A stretch of DNA of 64,000 bases from UMGS692 sp963653425 (GTDB lineage Bacteria; Bacillota; Clostridia; Christensenellales; CAG-314), in contig CAVJWC010000003.1 of the NCBI GenBank assembly GCA_963653425.1, positions 1 through 64,000 of the forward strand, written 5' to 3'. This document shows, one piece after another, positions 61,734-64,000 of the stretch. A program made the translations under genes and the position numbers. Under the pieces are notes generated by a model that saw only the letters and a program-made list of their open reading frames with translations, made no database searches and was not told where the DNA came from. The first letter of the stretch is position 1, and each line of letters opens with the position of its first letter.

Positions 61734-64000
61734 CGTTCTCTCCGTCTTTCTTTTGGTTTACAGCCGAATAAATTTCAGATTGACTGAGTTCGGCTTTCTT
61801 TTTATCGGTTAAAGTAATTTCCAGCGGTTTACCGATATTTATCAGTCCCAATTCTTCAAAAACTTTAACCGCAAGAGCAATCTGTCCTCTCGTGAATTCG
61901 TAAAGAGGCAGAGTCGTCCATAATTCGTTCCAGTCGGCGTATTTTGTTTTGCCTTTAAGTAAAGCCTTATACACCGTTCCGCATATATCTCTCGTGAGCT
62001 TTACGCTCCTCGGTAAAAAACTTCCCGAGTCCGAAACGAAGACTTTGCTTCCTTCGGGGAAAGGATAGCCTATTTTAAGGTAATCTCTGCTCCCCAGAAG
62101 ATAAAGGATCTCTCCGCACTTGTTTTTTTCGGGAATCTTTTCCGGGGCTATGAGAAGGCGTTTACCTAAAAAGGGCGTCGCGGAAAAGTATTCGGGACGA
62201 AAATCGGACAGAAGGAAGCCTTCTTTTCTGACTATATCCGCGGCTTCTCCCAGCGAAAAAACCGCTACGGTCACGTTTTCACGCGTCAAAAGCCTCTTGG
62301 CTTGCTCTTTGTCTATAATTTCGTAGTTCTTCTCTTTTTTAAAAGGCTCCAAAGAAGAAGCTAAGTTTTCCAGACACAGGTCGTCCGTTCTGAGGGAATT
62401 ACAGGGCGTTATCGCGCGGATTATGCCCACGACTTTATTTTCGAAAGAATCGTACTCCAACGTAAACAAATAGTCAAGCAAAATCTGACGTTTTGCGGGA
62501 TAAACATACTTTCCGAAGGAGAAAAAGCCTTTGAGCGTAAGTCCCGAATGAAGTTTCATAGCGACGTGGTTTTTACTTTGCCCGAAAAACGAAACGTCGT
62601 CGCAGTAATCTCTCACACGAAAAACAAGCGTGTCACCCGTCGCCATGGGTTGAAGTTTATCCGTAAAGGCTTTGAATTCCGACGAGCAGTAGTCGGGCTT
62701 GTAGTCCAAGTCGTAATACAGGCAGTAGTCGGAAAACTCTTCTCGTTTCAGTTTTTCCGAAAGTCTCTCGCGGAATTCGTTCAGTCTGTTTTCTTCAAGC
62801 GAAAAACCTACCGAATGTCTGTGTCCGCCGAATCTTATGAACACGTCGGAAATCCCGGAGAACAGCTCGAAGAGGTTGACGTTCTGCGCGCCTCGTCCCG
62901 AACCTACGATTTTTCCGTCCTCTTTCATCATAACGAAAGCCGAAAGTCCGTATCTTTCTCTGTATCTCGAAGCCGCTATACCTAAGATTCCGTGTTTCCA
63001 GCCTTCGCCCACGACAAAAACGCAGGCGTCTTTTTCTATGCTTTGAGCGGTAACGAATCCGTCTGCCTCGGCAACGGTTTCTTCGAGGTTCTTTTTGCGC
63101 TTTTCGTTAAGCTCGTTTAGCTTTATAACGGCGAAATCGTCTGCGTTACTTTCCGCAAGAAGAACGTCCAACGCGGGATAGGGATCGCCTACTCTTCCCG
63201 CGGCGTTTATTCTCGGGCAGAGCTTCATAGTGTAGTCGTAAACACTGCAATCTCCGTTTACTCCGCAACTTTTAAGAAGGGACAGAATGCCCGCGTGAGT
63301 TACTTTTTTAATGCCAGCGCTTACGATTATACGGTTTTCGTCTTCGAGAGGCATAAGGTCGGCGATTATTCCGACGGAAGCAAGCGACGCATACTTAAAT
63401 GCTTCTTCTTCCCCGCTAAGAGCCTGTATAAGCTTGAAAGCCACGCCCGAACCCGACAAAAAGGGGTATCCTCCGCCTTTTTTGCAGTTCACGCACACGC
63501 AATCGGGCAGAACGGGCGGAAGTTCGTGGTGGTCGGTAACTATTATTTCAAGTCCGAATTCGTCCTGAAGCCGTTCGATTTCTTCTCGGTCGGAAATTCC
63601 GCAGTCTACGGTTATGAGAAGGTCGGCAGGGAATTCGTTGAGTTTCTTTGCGACTATGTCCGCGTGAAGTCCGTAACCGTCCTCTCTTTCGGGCAAAACC
63701 ACGACGGAAGAAACGCCCACCGAATCAAAGTACAGTTTAAGTTCGGCGGATGCGGAAATTCCGTCCGCGTCGTAGTCTCCGTAAACGATTACGCTTCCTT
63801 CCGACTCTATGAGGTCGCCGATTATCTCGCACGCCTCAGCCATATTTTCGATAAGAAAAGGATCGGAAAGGCTCTGTTTCTCTCCCGAAAGCCGATCTTC
63901 GTAGTTTCTCGAGGCGCACAAAGTCGCAATCTCTCTGTCTACGCCGTAAATACTCATAAGTTCGGTTATTTTCTCTTCGTCTGCGCTATATGTCCTTTTG
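61714..64000 (-). CDS. recJ: Single-stranded-DNA-specific exonuclease RecJ (cut by window edge)
   Basis: At least 761 residues. The reading frame stays open past the ATG at 63957 to the window edge (YSADEEKITELMSIYGVDRE), so the true start is probably beyond 64000. DHH-family motifs: DYDADGISA, VDCGISD, TDHHELP and the DHHA1-type GSGRGAQNVNLFELF with FGGHRHSVGFSL. The C-terminal part is longer than in E. coli RecJ, which is common in Firmicutes. 5'-3' exonuclease in recombination and mismatch repair. First of the recJ-relA pair seen here. Confidence 0.93.
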   Translation of the reverse strand, partial: KRTYSADEEKITELMSIYGVDREIATLCASRNYEDRLSGEKQSLSDPFLIENMAEACEIIGDLIESEGSVIVYGDYDADGISASAELKLYFDSVGVSSVVVLPEREDGYGLHADIVAKKLNEFPADLLITVDCGISDREEIERLQDEFGLEIIVTDHHELPPVLPDCVCVNCKKGGGYPFLSGSGVAFKLIQALSGEEEAFKYASLASVGIIADLMPLEDENRIIVSAGIKKVTHAGILSLLKSCGVNGDCSVYDYTMKLCPRINAAGRVGDPYPALDVLLAESNADDFAVIKLNELNEKRKKNLEETVAEADGFVTAQSIEKDACVFVVGEGWKHGILGIAASRYRERYGLSAFVMMKEDGKIVGSGRGAQNVNLFELFSGISDVFIRFGGHRHSVGFSLEENRLNEFRERLSEKLKREEFSDYCLYYDLDYKPDYCSSEFKAFTDKLQPMATGDTLVFRVRDYCDDVSFFGQSKNHVAMKLHSGLTLKGFFSFGKYVYPAKRQILLDYLFTLEYDSFENKVVGIIRAITPCNSLRTDDLCLENLASSLEPFKKEKNYEIIDKEQAKRLLTRENVTVAVFSLGEAADIVRKEGFLLSDFRPEYFSATPFLGKRLLIAPEKIPEKNKCGEILYLLGSRDYLKIGYPFPEGSKVFVSDSGSFLPRSVKLTRDICGTVYKALLKGKTKYADWNELWTTLPLYEFTRGQIALAVKVFEELGLINIGKPLEITLTDKKKAELSQSEIYSAVNQKKDGENDANRTC

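Overview
The window looks like a piece of chromosome from a spore-forming Clostridia-type Firmicute, probably an uncultured gut lineage. The evidence is the yabP-yabQ-divIC spore cortex cluster, a SpoIIQ-like M23 protein, a CIRCE-controlled hrcA-grpE-dnaK-dnaJ operon, the SbcCD-like yhaO/yhaN pair, a DUF421/DUF4363 pair, a PPi-type phosphofructokinase and many near-perfect sigma-A promoters (TTGACA, 17 bases, TATAAT). Most genes lie on the minus strand. No phage, insertion sequence or CRISPR array was seen.

Region 1 to 6,840 is the most unusual part. Two minus-strand operons each start with a consensus sigma-A promoter and a cyclic-di-GMP class I (GEMM) riboswitch. In each leader the 3' strand of the aptamer is also the 5' strand of an intrinsic terminator, which predicts that ligand turns transcription on. 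The first operon encodes a degenerate EAL-domain protein, a membrane-anchored protein, a TasA-like secreted protein and a SipW-type signal peptidase cut by the window edge. The second encodes another protein with a SipW-type signal peptide and a 933-residue surface protein of the same export class. Together they look like a c-di-GMP-switched, SipW-dependent surface fibre or matrix system with its own peptidase.

Region 6,850 to 9,900 is a decayed accessory patch: a truncated, frameshifted MATE transporter bounded by repeat/terminator modules, a small lipoprotein, a large palindrome, and tRNA-Ser(UGA), whose terminator hairpin is copied at the broken end of the MATE gene. Region 9,900 to 18,740 holds an SH3-like surface protein, two methyltransferases, a helical-repeat protein, Hsp33, DUF421/DUF4363 and an ECF transporter S component. 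Region 18,900 to 28,060 holds the heat-shock operon, a DegV/LytTR pair and a histidine kinase/OmpR pair. The kinase operon is divergent from a Cthe_2159-type surface lipoprotein (28,299), and the shared intergenic DNA carries two mirror-image candidate response-regulator sites.

Region 30,250 to 44,400 has a candidate structured RNA, a PH-domain protein, the yhaON pair, a HAD phosphatase, the M23 protein, pyrophosphatase, Lgt, an alkyltransferase with an odd Cys-rich repeat insert, a J-like protein, DUF5685, TrpS and phosphofructokinase. Region 44,560 to 51,580 has an aminotransferase and a complete polyamine ABC operon with its HTH-cupin regulator. The end of the window has RlmI, a YnzC-like protein, the yab cluster, pnp, rpsO, hemZ, an MBL hydrolase, the stringent-response enzyme and recJ (cut by the right edge).
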